From Chrysaora quinquecirrha (Eukaryota; Cnidaria; Scyphozoa; Semaeostomeae; Pelagiidae): 64,000 nucleotides of DNA. Position numbers and translations under genes: made by a program. This document shows positions 39,832-51,699 of this stretch, in pieces; position 1 is the first letter of the stretch; each line of letters starts with the position of its first letter. The stretch lies in the NCBI GenBank assembly GCA_014526335.1, contig JACTAT010000035.1, forward strand, positions 2,457,452-2,521,451. The letters run 5' to 3'. The notes under the pieces were generated by a model. It did not search any database, was not told the DNA's origin, and worked only from the letters and a program-made list of their open reading frames with translations.

Positions 39832-42800
39832 TTAACCCAAATTTTCCAATTCTTCTATAGAATCTACTGGTAGAAAAACGGAGCTATCTGGCACAATACC
39901 ACTGTCGTCTTTCTGGTTCTCGTAGTCAAAGCTTTTCACCCCACTCTCATTCGTCTCTGTCTTGTTTTTATCCTCTTCAGAGCTAATCGCAGGCACTGCT
40001 TTGTTGTCACTCCCATCTTTGGTATCTTCGTTAGTCAACTTGTCTGTGGCTGCCTATAATACATTAAAGTTTCATTAATAAGCGAAACGAAAGAAAGGTG
40101 CAGTTTCTCCAGCAATGCAAGTTTTTTTCTTTTGCTGCACCTTGTTGATTTTCTTCTTTTCACATTTTGTTGAATAAAAAAGAGTTCCGATTGATTATAT
40201 CATATTGCAAATATAACTTCCAACAGAACTAGGATTTAGTAATAGGGGAAAATTCAAACAGAAAAAAGTGTTCACTTCAACAGCTATTTTCTTAACATTT
40301 TAGTACGTTATAATCCATAGGTTCTGTAGTTTTTAAATGGTACAAAATTTCAAAATTGCAAGAAACAGCCAAGACATCTCTGGACATAAGAGCTTTTTTC
40401 GTCGGACACTCCTCAGAGTATCAACGTCAGAAAAAATCGAATCAGTTGACAAATGAGATTTAAGTTCTGGAAGTTTCGAATGGCCAGTCTCTAAGAAGAA
40501 ACTTTGTTTCTCAGAGTTTCTCAGAAATATTCGTGGTATTCTTAGTGACCTTGCAATGTCAATGCTAATATCGAAAATATCAAGTATAAGTTGAACATAC
40601 ATTGAGTTTATCGTAGCTTCCATTCGCAGAATTTCCCAATGCTTGGCCGTGGCCGTAGCTTTCATTCGCAGAGGTTCCCACTACTTTGCCGTAACTTTCG
40701 TTCGCAGAGGTTCCCACTGCTTGGCCGTAGCTTTGATTCGCAGAGGTTCCCACTGCTTGGCCGTAGCTTTCATTGGCAGAGGTTCCCACTGCTTGGCCGT
40801 AGCTTTCATTCGCAGAGGTCCCCAATGCTTGCCCGTGACCTGAGAAAGGCCTGACACCGGTATTCGAGTCACTAGCTTTTCTCCCACTTCGGATAACATT
40901 GCATTTAGGCTCACTAGACACACTGTTATATTTTGCCATTTGCTGAGAAGCCGCGTCGAGGTCTTTTTTAGGACACTAGACACACTGTTATATTTTGCCA
41001 TTTGCCGAGAAGCCGCGTCGAGGTCTTTTTTGGTCAGAGGCTGCACGGGGATATGTCTGTCACCCAAACACAGTTGCATTTCGTCGGATGACGCGTCGTA
41101 ACAAAGCACCTAGAAATGGAAAACAAAATAGGACATAATTAATGTGACAAAGCATTCGTGAAGAAATAGCACATTGGCTTATAGCTGGAGATAGAGCTTT
41201 CATCCATTATTTGCAGCTCTTGTTCAAATCAGACAGAGACACGACATTTTTTTTTGTTGGTACATGGTGCGGCTTGAGGCAGCTATAGCCTACTCGTTAC
41301 GTGGACTTGCGGATGATTGTGGACTTTCAGCTTGTATTTCCAGAATGATATTCTTCAACAAATACCCTGAAGCGAGGCTTATGTCGACCTACGATCGATA
41401 TAACTAACGCCATATAGTTGTAACTGCTAAATTATGACGACATGTCAACAACTAGTTAGAATTTATAGGATACAGTTGATTGTGTTCGAAAGAGCGCTCT
41501 TGTGTAGTGCGACTGACGGGAATCAGTTGCCAACTAATCGCAGAAATAGAACATACCCAACGTTCTGGAACTGTGCGCTGTCTATAGTTGCCGTCAAAAG
41601 CAAACTATTTGCAGTCCCTTACTGACCTTGAAAGGAGGATCAGCTGAGTTGCCTGTACTATTAGCTACATGTACATTAGCAAGTGACCCCTTCTATTTCT
41701 TTTTGCTTTAGTATCTAGTTTTGACCAGAGACATTACCTTTCACATTGATCTTCTGATAAGCAGTGAGCATTAAAGACTGATGAAGATGTTGAGTGGTCT
41801 TCCGATCAGAGATGGAGTCATGTTTGACAACACTTTAAGGTCTTTAAATAAGCAGCGAATTATAAATTTCGTTTGCATTTATATTGAATTAGTTTTATCG
41901 AAAGTAACAGGTTATGTTACTGTTTACCTTTACCATTCTTACTACGTTACATACTTATTGCCAATGGACCTAATCTATGCGAATAACTTCTGAAAAATTC
42001 TAATATTTATGGCAAACATTTGCTTTCCCACTTACCTTGTTGGGGAAATAAGGTAGGGACAGATGATCCCCATCGTTCAGTACTCCATAATCACTCTCTA
42101 TAAGACCGAAGATGATTCCTCCCCGTCTGAACCAATCTTGTTTACTGGCAAATCTTCTCCACCAGTCCGCTTCTTGGTTTGCGATGTCATTCAATGTACC
42201 TTAGTTCAAGAGAAATAAGTTTATAATCAGTTGTCACATCGTGATATCATTTACATGGAGCCATTGTTAACGGAAAATTTTTCCATAGTTGCACACCATA
42301 CTACCCACTTATCTTCTTTAGCATGGAATACAGAACTTAAGAAGAGCGAGAAAGAGCGATGTACTAAAGTTCCAAAGAGGTTTCCGCTCTTGTAATAACG
42401 TGGTATAGTGTCGCGTAGTATAGAGAATGTTGGTGAAAATAAATATGCTATTATAGTAAAATTTGGCGTATTGTTGCTCGCTGAACAGTACAGTGTAGTT
42501 CATTGTAGTATTGTGTAGTGTAGTTTAGTGCGATGTAGCTTATCAAGTGTAGTGTAGTGTAGTGTAGTGTAGTGTAGTGTAGTCAAGTGTAGTTTAGTCA
42601 AGTGTAGTTTAGTGTAGTGTAATGTACTGTAGTGTAACGTAGTGTAGTACAGTATATTGCAGTGTGGTGCAGTGTGGTGCAGTGTGGTGCAGTGTTGTGC
42701 AATATGGTGCAGTGTAGTGTAGTGTAGTGTAGTGCAGCGCAGTGCAGTGTATGTGTAGTGTAGTGTAGTGTGGTTTAGTTAAGTTTGTTTGGATAAGTTT

Positions 42801-45800
42801 AGTTTAGTTTACTGTGTTGTATTCTTATATTATGTAGCACAACAAAATAGCATTTTGCATAAAGTATTAAGATTTAGTAGTTAACTAACTCCATGAAATA
42901 TCTTTGTCTTCTTTTGGCTTTTCTTTCTTTTTCACTTGCCTCTTTTGCTTTTTCACCTCGGTAACCTTTACCGTCTCTTTCTGCTGAGATGTTTGGTTTT
43001 GTGAACCGAAATCATTTGCATTCTTATCATGTTTTGTTATTTCTTCCACTAAAACTCTGTCACCGTGCTTGAGAGGTAGGGGTTCAGTTTCATTTTCAGG
43101 AGGCTTGATGAGTTTTGGTGGGAAACCAATTTTTATTTGCTGGTTTTCACATGGAATGCCCAAATTTTCTTTTATTTCTTCTTGTAACTGCGAGTATGTC
43201 ATATACTGTGGAAGATCAATTGTTGAATTCTTCCCTTTTGCTGAGATTCGAATAATGCTTTTAGTTGTCGATAGGTCTTGCTTCTTTGTCGTCAAAGCAC
43301 TTGGCGTTTCCTTCTGTGAGACCTACAATAGTATAGAATATGAATTCTAGATATGATGAATATGATTTTAACAACTGAGACTGTTGTATAGTGTTGCACT
43401 ACAAATGATGCCTCTACCTCTCCTATCACTTCTCCATCAACATCAAGGGAGGAGAGAGCTGCCCAGAACTTCAGGTAGGTAGGTATAGACTAGGCCATAG
43501 ATATAAATATAGGCCATAGATATAGATATAGGCCAAGGATTTGACTTTTACACTTATATAAATATTATGTTTATTTGAGCCAGATATTATTCTGTAAAAG
43601 CTAAGCTAATTATGATAATCGTCATTGCCCATGGACAGAGCCTAGAATGGTATAAAAACATTGATTTGCTGTTTTTATCCTATAGATCATTTCGGTAGAA
43701 AAAAAAATTTTCGAAATCGCAAGATATCAATTTTTTGATGCGAAAATCGTATAAAGCACCCAAAAATTAGTTAGGTGCAAAGTTTTACCATCTCAGATGG
43801 TCTTCTGCAGGGATTTTAATGAGAAATTTTCCAGTTCGTGATGGAGAACAGTAAATTGCTTGATGATGTCCAAATCCTGAGCAACATATTTTTATCATGA
43901 TATAATATACATATAGGCTTCCTCAAAGTAAACCGCAAATTTTTTCCTAACTGCGGTCATTATTTTGGTTTTACAGTGTGGACGAAGTTGAAGTCATAAA
44001 GATTGATGAATTTGATGCAGATGAGTTCTTTGCTGAAGATACAACAATGAATAATGAATTTTCACTGCTCGATAATTCAAGCATGAATGAAGAAGTTGAT
44101 CTTAATCTTCTTCGCCAGCACAGAATCAGCTATCTATGCTCAGAATCAGGTAGTCCAGGGGGTGAAGAAACCAGCCAGCCGATTACACCACCTGATCCAT
44201 TCAAAGATAAAGTAATTATCAAAGTTCATAGAGCCAACCTTAGAGTTGATCTAATCAACAGCTTCAGCAAAGATGTAGATAAATCTGTTGAATTTATTGT
44301 TTTTGATTTCTGTGGCAGAGAAGAGTTGGGAGCAGGAAAGGGTGTTACACGTGACATTTTCACTGCTTTTTGGAAGGATGTTTCCAATTCCCTGATGATT
44401 GGTGAGGAGCATCGAGTCCCATTTGTGCGTCATGATCTTTTCACGCAAGAGTGGGAAGCAGTTGGCAGAATAATGTTCCAGGGCTATAAAGATTGTTGCT
44501 ACTTTCCAATCTTTCTGTCAAGTGCTTTTGTCTGTTTCACCATCTTTGATGATGTTTCAGACAAGCTGCTATTGGATTCATTTTATTTATACCTTGCTGC
44601 CGATGAAAAAACAACAATCCAGCAAAGTATAGAAACTTTTGATAACTGCGATGAGAACGAGTTGCTTGAAGTATTGGAAAGGTTTAAATGCCGCAAAAGG
44701 GTGACAGCTGAAAACATAAAAGATGTGGTGTTAGAATTAGCGAAACAAGAGCTTATTCAAAAACCACATATAATGGCCTCAGTCATGAGACCATTTCTGC
44801 AGAAATTGAAGCAATATCCAGATTTCGAAAGTCCAGCAAACATCCATACTTTTTATCAGCGTGTCGTTGCAACACCACGAAAGATACTGAAGCTACTAAA
44901 AGCAACCCTACCACAGATCAAGAGAGAGATCTTTGGCACTTTTGTCACGTTATTCTTATCCATCATCAAATGGACAATTACAATCACTTAATCTAACTTT
45001 CTTCGTTATTATAAATCATGGAATTAATTGCTATAGTACCAGTTGCTTCAGCCAACAGAAGGGTCACAAGTAGGTCCTTGCCAATCAATTCCATATTCAC
45101 AAGCTTCTTCCTTAAAAAAAGTAATGCTTATTGCTAAAGGGCAAATTTAGAGAAGCAATGAATGAATAAACATCTAAATTGATATTTTCTTGATTTATTG
45201 ACCTGGTTTCTGGGCTCCCAAATTTCTTGTGAAATCCTGGAACTGCTATCACCACATAGATCATGCAAGCCCATTATCCACAGCTGGTTTGGGGAAAAAC
45301 TTTGAGCAGAACTTATTTTATGGCAATTCCAGCCAGCTGCAAATTCCTTTAAATGGTCATTTATCCTCCTTTGAAACACAAAGTGAAGAGCAAACATGTG
45401 CTTGTTATTCTGAATATTTAAAACATTTGCCAGCTCCATCTGAGCAAACAAATTGTAGTAGAGATATACCACACCAAGATATACATCCACCCAAAGACGC
45501 TCAATTCTTTGGTTGTGCACGCTTTTCCCAGCAATATAGCTTCCTCGATCTGGTCCTCTGTTTTTGCAAAGAAACATATATTTAGCCACTTCCACATTCT
45601 CTATACCCATATCACCTCTGACACGTGATGGGAGCCCATACACTGCAACTGCCTTCAAAAACTCATCTAGTACAGTTTCCGCCTTGTTGTTGGTGTTGAG
45701 GCTAAGATACATTATCTTTCTACTGTACCCATCAATGCAGCCATGGATGACAAATTTCCATCTGCAAGTAAAGCAGAAAGTAATCATTTCCTCCCCAATG

Positions 45801-48800
45801 TAATAAGAAAGTTAAAATTATTCCATGGTATACCTTTTGTTTCACATTAACTGTGAAGAACGTAAAAATTATTTACCTGATGAGTTTATGATGCCCATCA
45901 ATGTGCCACAAGGACAGAACTCCTGGTACTCTATACTGGCGGCGTGCTTTGGTGCTCAATTGCAGGGCTCTCAAAAGAACTCCTTCAGGGTCGACCCTGT
46001 TCATGGAATCTCTAATCCGTCTTTCTGATACTCTAATGTCTTGTGTCAAAAGAAAACCATACATGTGAGCATAAGAAGATACAGGCTTATGGTGGTGGTT
46101 GTAAGCCGAGAGTATAAACGTTAGTGGATGAACATGATAGACTTTCGTGGGACAATTGTTCATAAGGTTTATCTTTCTAGGAAATGATCAAATGATTTGT
46201 CTGCTAGCAGATGTATGTGATTCTAGAGGCATAGGATGGTGGAAAAGTTTGTTGGAAACGAAGAGGCATCAAAAACTAGTCGTTATTTTGCTTCACAAAC
46301 CTGCGATTTTGCAGGAACTGATTTTCGTGGATTTTGAATTTTCTTCTTCTCTGTTTTCTTCTTTGTATCTTTGGCTTCTTCCGAATTAATGGGGGTTTTC
46401 CAGTTTCTGTTTCCCATACGTTTCACCAGTTATTGCTGTTTCGTTTGCTGCAGACTCGAGAGGCAGGAGATGTAGATCTTGCATGGCATAATCTGTATCA
46501 AATTAAATATGTAGAAAAGAAAATGAAAATATGGCGCCATTTCAATTCATAATCTCTTCTTAGTTGGAAAAAGTTGCAAATATTTTGGAACCGGGAATAG
46601 TAGAGCAGTGTGTAGCTAAATGGACATTATTTGAGGTTTTCCATCTCTTGATCTTACTGACAGTACGGACAGGGTCCTTCCTCCGAGTATCTGTTTCTAA
46701 ATTTGTCTGATTCAATTAGGGATTTTAAATTTATAAATGTCGGTTTTCTATTACTGATATTACTTGAAAATTAGAGAATGTCCCTGTATACCTGCAGGTT
46801 AACATAGTATAGCTGCCAGAGTCTTTGGCCAAATATTGTTGGTTAAATATTTAAGATCTTGCGTTTAGAGCTTAGCCACATTACAAATCATTGTTCGAAA
46901 AGCAGAATTGGCTTAGCAATGTTTATGTCTATGGAAAGCTTTAAAACATTGTTCTGCTTTGCAAATGCAGATGCTATGTTTGACAAGCATATGCTTTTAC
47001 GAAGTGGCCAAACGGCCAAACTTTGCTAGTCAAACATTTGGGATCTTGCTTTGCAAGCAATGTTACATTACTTGACCAAGCCACCACATGACAAAACATT
47101 GTTTGACAAGCAGAATTTGCGTAGCAATGTCTATGAAAAACTTTTAAAACATTGTTCTGCTTTGCAAATGTAGATAATGCTTGACAAGCATGCTTTTACG
47201 AAGTGGCCAAACGGCCAAACTTTGCTAGTAAAACATTTGAGATTTTGCTTTATGAGCAATGTTTGACCAAGTGACCAGATGACAAAACATTGTTTGACAA
47301 GCAGAATTTGCGTAGCAATGTCTATGAAAAACTTTTAAAACATTTTCTGCTTTTCACAAGAAAAAATGTCAGAAAAGTGGCAAAATCGCGCCAAAGATGT
47401 TCGTAGTACAAGATCAAGCAATAAATAGGTCTAGAAAGTCTTATTATTCTCATATTCCGCTTATTTCTACTCATAAAATAGGGTCTGTTTCTGCAAAGGT
47501 TTACATTATAAGTGGGTGGGTTTCCAAAAATCTGGGCGGCACATCCCCGTCCATTCATAAGTGAAGTACCCCCCCCCCGGGAAATTAATACAATGTACCT
47601 GACTTTAGATGAGCTGTCTTTTGAAGTATCTGATCTAAGACTTTCTGCACTAGAGCGTTGCTTCCAAACTCCAGCGGATAATGCTTCTGAACAAGCTTGT
47701 GAGCAATGTCAAAGGCATTCGAGTTTCTCGATGGATCTTTCTCTTTGTAAAACCAGAAAACATTCTCCTGTACAAAGTTATCTTTCCAGCTCAAATCAAC
47801 TTCAAATCTGTTAAAACCAATACAGTGTATTTTGATAATATCATCATCAATCAAAAAAGATGTAGGTAAGATGGATAGTTTTGTACATTGCAACACCACA
47901 GATTTTCAGGACCATATTATCATTCGCTTGTAAAGAAATGACTAGCAAACAGTCTTGCCGTCTTGGTATCTTTACCATTAATGTATGATGTTCTTTACTC
48001 CAAATTACACTTAATACTGCATCGAAAGGGAAAAACAAAGATTCTTTCAGGTTGTTGCTTTCTCTAAAATTATCTTTCTTTTAGCCAAACGTGGTTCTTA
48101 TTGCAAATACCCAGATTAGAAGCCCGTTTCACAAAGGGAAGTTCTAAGATTTACAGTAGCTGAACTCCTATCCTTATATCAACGTTAGCATGATCACAGT
48201 CCGTGTTTTGTGTTTCGCCAGCAATTACGAAATTATTACACGGATAAGTTAGCGCAGTCGCGATCCTATCGATAGAGTGTTTGCATGGTAAATTTATTAT
48301 GATGATATGATGGCAGTTCTTCAGTGTTTACTACACGTTAACGTCGATGAAAATCTGAAAGCACAAATACAAACAAAAACAGATCAGATCAGAAAACCAA
48401 TCTACATAGATGGAAGTGATTACTTTTACTTACTTTTCTGGGAGATAATCATATAGGTATCCATCCCAGAATATCTTATTCCCACTGTCTTGTACACAAT
48501 CTCCATTTCGATATTTGATCAAACCATCAAAATCTACCAGCCTCGTGTCTCTGGAGCAATATTGACAAACTTCATTCTAGATCGAGAAAAGGTAAGAATA
48601 TAATATGGTTTACTGTGTATGAGGGTCAAAGTCATAAATAACGCTCTGGTCAAACGATCAAACATTGTTCGTTAAACATATGAAATTTGATTGTCAAACA
48701 TAGTGTTTTACCGTTTTTTGCCACGTAATAAAACATTGCTTATCAAGCATTTTTGCTAGCGGCAAGCATGAATGTTTCTGAAGTTTCTCGAAAATAAGGT

Positions 48801-50742
48801 GTCGTGGCGTGGCCATGGATGACGTACAACCAAGATGGAAACACCTCCAATGTCTTTGAGAAACAGTGTGATCGTTTAAGTGCCTTACGATTCATGTACC
48901 ATTAGTTGGTAACTTTTCGCCATAGGGATAGTAAAACTTTGCACCTAGACTAAATTTTGGCTGCTTAATACGAATTTGGTATCGAAAACTCTGTATCTCG
49001 TAATTGTAAAAATTTCCATAATCGCAGCCGTTCGTCGAAAAGGTCTATATGCAATTGGTGTTAACTCGTGCAATTAAGAGCTCGTACAATAAACGTTACT
49101 CAAAACTCGTGAAATAAACGATCACGCATTTGAGATTTGCATTACAGGTAATGTTTAACCGTTTTACCAAGTTGCAAAGTATAGTTTGACAATTACTATG
49201 GTTTGACAAGAAAGAGGCTAGCTTGTAGTGCTTAACACATAAGCAGGCAAACTAATACTTACAAAATGAAAGAAGAGTCTACCCTTGACTCCATCATATC
49301 GACAGGTTACATTATGTTGTGGAAAATAATATTTCATTCCATCTTGCAATATTTTGTGTTTATTTACTGCTATTTGGTACAGCTCTCCACCTCGGTATAA
49401 AGCATTAATCTGCTCATCCCAAACCTCGTAATTCACCATTGAGCCACAAGAGATACATTTATGCAAAGTCTCTTCTTCTATGGCTTTTCTAGCCTCATCT
49501 ATGGTCTCCTTGTAATGCGTGTTGATTTTGCCAAAGGGTTTTATTGTATGATGATAAAAATCAGCCACAATTAGAGCTGAGACATTGTTCAGCTCTTTAA
49601 ATTTCCCTCCATACAAGAAACAATTTCTTGAATATAACTATCTTTAATTGTGTTATTACCAGCTATAATGCAAGAGTTATCATCGGATAGATCTAAATAA
49701 TTTGAAATGGAATCTTGAAAACCTCCCCAGACTTTAGGAAGAAGGCTACCAGGTAATCTGCAGACATTTTCATTTTTCATCCCAACTAGAGACACAAAAT
49801 GGTTCCTTCCTTTGTTGCTCCATGAAATCACCAATGGTTTGTTTTGTGTTCCGTCTTTTTCTATGCAATTCTCAGGAGGGACAAAAACAGGCAAGAACAG
49901 CCCAGAGTAATCTGCAAAAGATTGCAAGCCATCAATAGAATCAAGCAATATGATTGGTCGATGCAAGACATTGGCCAGAGCAAATATATGCATATTTCTC
50001 AAGCCAGTTGGCTCTCCCTCGATTGGCTCAAAGCAAGGATCTGCTTCAGCCACAATTCTTTCCCATTCGAATCCTCAATAAAATCTGCAAATTGCATTTG
50101 GTATTTATCTAAATTGACAGTCAGTTCTGTTTTCAAATTTGTCATTAATGGGTGCCAAAATAATTCACGGCCAACTAAACACCTCGATAAAGCATGTACA
50201 AGGCAATGTCCATCACCATCAGCATGAATTGGAACCAGAGGGTACCTTTTACAATTGTTATAAGTTTTTATCTTGTCTAACACTGAGCTTAGATATATCT
50301 GTGCTGCAGGGTCTATCCCATAGCCTTTGATACCAAGGTGTTTTTCATCAATCACAAATGCCTTGTTACTGAGTTTAGAGCAATCAAAAGTGTCATTATT
50401 TCCTTGCATGCTTGATAACAACTTAGCACTTCCTGATTCTCTATCTAGTCCATAAACCGTCATCAGGCTTGAGATCAACTTGCATTGATAGTTGGACAAA
50501 CCATTGACTTTTACAGCCTCAACATCTTTTGGACCTCTTTTGGATGAATTTACAAAGGCTTTTTGCATATCCTCCACGGAGAGCTTCTGGGCTTTTTCCA
50601 GAAGGCTTTCCTTGTCGTGGATTTGTCCGCATTTCTTGCATTCGACAACTTCCTGATCAGCAGGAAAGTAACATAGATTGCCACACCTCTCGTCCGGGCA
50701 TTTTCCTTTATGGAGTTCGTTTGGAGATTGATTTCTACTCAT
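39832..50742 (-). CDS. VCPIP1: VCPIP1 (VCIP135) OTU deubiquitinase, reading frame broken at three places
   Basis: VCPIP1 is the p97/VCP-bound OTU deubiquitinase needed for Golgi and ER reassembly. Exons: 49263-50742, 48434-48576, 47599-47807, an unseen exon needed for phase, 42890-43322, 42036-42199, 40601-41109, 39832-40053. Visible parts: N-terminal zinc motif (CPDERC ... CKKC), OTU core with Cys180 in [32 protein letters not shown] and the catalytic His in [14 protein letters not shown], a CHKC-like zinc module (LHKCISC ... CQYC ... FWDG), a UBX-like beta-grasp domain ([12 protein letters not shown] ... [13 protein letters not shown]), and the [10 protein letters not shown] segment. Two single bases are missing (near 50071 and 49600) and a 62-bp duplication sits in exon 40601-41109. 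Without these the exon lengths would be exact codon multiples. This is either a dying gene or local assembly error. Confidence 0.88.
40330..40440. repeat. Repeat family B fragment
   Basis: 'tttcaaaattgcaagaaaca', AGAGCTTTTTTCGTCGG and ACACTCCTCAGAGTATCAAC match the left arm of the element at 14285. Intronic in VCPIP1. Confidence 0.7.
40610..40840 (-). repeat. Coding minisatellite in VCPIP1, 36-bp unit
   Basis: Six units encode variants of [12 protein letters not shown] in the downstream VCPIP1 frame. All length changes are codon multiples, so the repeat can expand without frame damage. The other frames are also open here, which makes false ORFs on both strands. Confidence 0.9.
40913..41036 (-). 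repeat. 62-bp tandem duplication inside a VCPIP1 coding exon
   Basis: Copies at 40913-40974 and 40975-41036 both contain CACACTGTTATATTTTGCC and differ by about one internal base plus the terminal few. Sixty-two is not a multiple of three, so the reading frame before (…[15 protein letters not shown]) and after ([12 protein letters not shown]…) the duplication differ. With one copy removed the exon is 447 bases, exactly 149 codons. Confidence 0.95.
41374..41640. mobile_element. MITE family C copy, reversed
   Basis: Begins AGGCTTATGTCGACCTACGA, the reverse of the right end of the 2529 copy, and contains CAACTAGTTAG and GGGAATCAGTTGCCAAC. Its other end is diverged. VCPIP1 intron. Confidence 0.7.
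42535..42790. repeat. AGTGT pentanucleotide satellite
   Basis: About 250 bases of imperfect GTAGT/GTGTA repeats, with GTGCA variants in the middle, in a VCPIP1 intron. Confidence 0.95.
43485..43550. repeat. Short tandem repeat, unit about 22 bp
   Basis: AGGCCATAGATATAGATAT-type unit three times. Confidence 0.8.
43978..44991 (+). CDS. HECT-like domain ORF of a probable transposon, in a VCPIP1 intron
   Basis: A 337-codon frame that opens right after an acceptor-like TTTTACAG (43969-43976); the first internal ATG is at 44047. The N-terminal 60 residues are acidic. From about residue 100 it shows [52 protein letters not shown] and PIFLSSAFV, which resembles the N-lobe of HECT domains as found in 'G2/M-phase-specific E3 ligase-like' proteins of fish and cnidarians. 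I do not see the C-lobe with its catalytic cysteine, so ligase activity is doubtful. It lies antisense to VCPIP1 and tail-to-tail with the integrase ORF 140 bases away. My interpretation is cargo or accessory gene of one DNA transposon. It could also be part of a nested spliced gene. Confidence 0.6.
   Translation: MDEVEVIKIDEFDADEFFAEDTTMNNEFSLLDNSSMNEEVDLNLLRQHRISYLCSESGSPGGEETSQPITPPDPFKDKVIIKVHRANLRVDLINSFSKDVDKSVEFIVFDFCGREELGAGKGVTRDIFTAFWKDVSNSLMIGEEHRVPFVRHDLFTQEWEAVGRIMFQGYKDCCYFPIFLSSAFVCFTIFDDVSDKLLLDSFYLYLAADEKTTIQQSIETFDNCDENELLEVLERFKCRKRVTAENIKDVVLELAKQELIQKPHIMASVMRPFLQKLKQYPDFESPANIHTFYQRVVATPRKILKLLKATLPQIKREIFGTFVTLFLSIIKWTITIT
45134..46163 (-). mobile_element. DDE (rve-type) integrase/transposase, partial
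   Basis: Two exons, 45877-46163 and 45761 down to 45134, join across a 115-bp GT-AG intron. The first carries a helical DNA-binding-like part ([19 protein letters not shown]) and the second the catalytic core. The acid triad is visible: Asp in LWHIDGHHK, Asp in VRGDMGIEN and Glu in HNQRIERLW, with about 36 residues between the last two. This matches the large family of 'integrase catalytic domain' proteins common in fish and invertebrate genomes. The N-terminal part before 46163 is not recovered, and I could not locate terminal inverted repeats, so the copy may be old. It converges with the HECT-like ORF. Confidence 0.85.
46880..47350. repeat. Dispersed repeat family A, tandemly amplified
   Basis: A unit of roughly 200 bases containing 'cgaagtggccaaacggccaa', ACTTTGCTAGT and AACATTGTTCTGCTTTGC occurs twice in full and a third time in part. 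Confidence 0.8.
48640..49215. repeat. Repeat family A fragments in a VCPIP1 intron
   Basis: About 48645-48770 has 'tggtcaaacgatcaaacatt', GTTCGTTAAACAT and CATTGCTTATCAAGCA. About 49130-49215 has 'tgtttaaccgttttaccaag' and TATGGTTTGACAAG. The sequence between shows no clear match. Confidence 0.65.
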
Positions 50743-51659
50743 TTTTATCTGCAATCAGAACTGTACTCAGAACTTTATGATCGAATCTTGAGATTAAAAC
50801 AGTTGTGCTGCCTGAAAACGACGACGATCACTTCACTTTCTTTTTGTTGTTTTGGCTTTCCATTTCTAAGAATTTTGATTCGGAAGCGAGACAAACGTCA
50901 TGTGGTCATTTAACTAACTTAAAAGTGGGAGTAACTGACGCATGACTTTGGGATTGGGAATAAATTTTTGATTGACAGCTTTTTGCTGTATTTGAATGCT
51001 GTTATGCATTTGTTTGTCTGTGAGTAGTGCTAGATTCAAGATCGAAGATTGGCTCATAATTTTTCAGCATCGTTGGTAAGCTCGCTGTGTTTTAATTTAT
51101 CAAAACTCTAGTTTAGAAATGTAAGGGCGGAGAAAGTATACTAGGTTGTGTTTGGTTTGATGCGTTCGTTTTCGAAATTTCCTCCTGAGTATTAGGCCTT
51201 TGGCTTTTTTGGCCAGCCACTACAATGTCATTGCAACACCACACCTTCGCAACAACAACCGAGCCACGTTTCCACCTATTCTTTTTTTATCACATCACAT
51301 CTTCATCACAGCATCTTCATCACTACTGTATCATCACCATCACTATCATCATCATTACCGTCATCAGCATATAATAATGTCAATCATCATCACATCAACA
51401 TAATTGTGTTCACCATCAGCCTGTCATCATCATCACTGTGATCATCATCATCATCATCTTCATCATCGTTTTCACCATCATCATCATTATTATCTTCATT
51501 ATTATCATATTCATCATCATCAGCTCATCATCATTGTCAATTGTCATCATTGCCATCATAATCATAAGCATCAGCATCATTACCTTCATTATTATCATAT
51601 GCATCATCATCAGCTCATCATCATTGTCAATTGTCATCATTGCCATGATCATGATCATG

Positions 51660-51699
<40 letters not shown>

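Noticed and set aside
40639..40854. Plus-strand ORFs with [10 protein letters not shown] and [11 protein letters not shown] repeats
   Set aside because: Reverse-strand readings of the VCPIP1 coding minisatellite.
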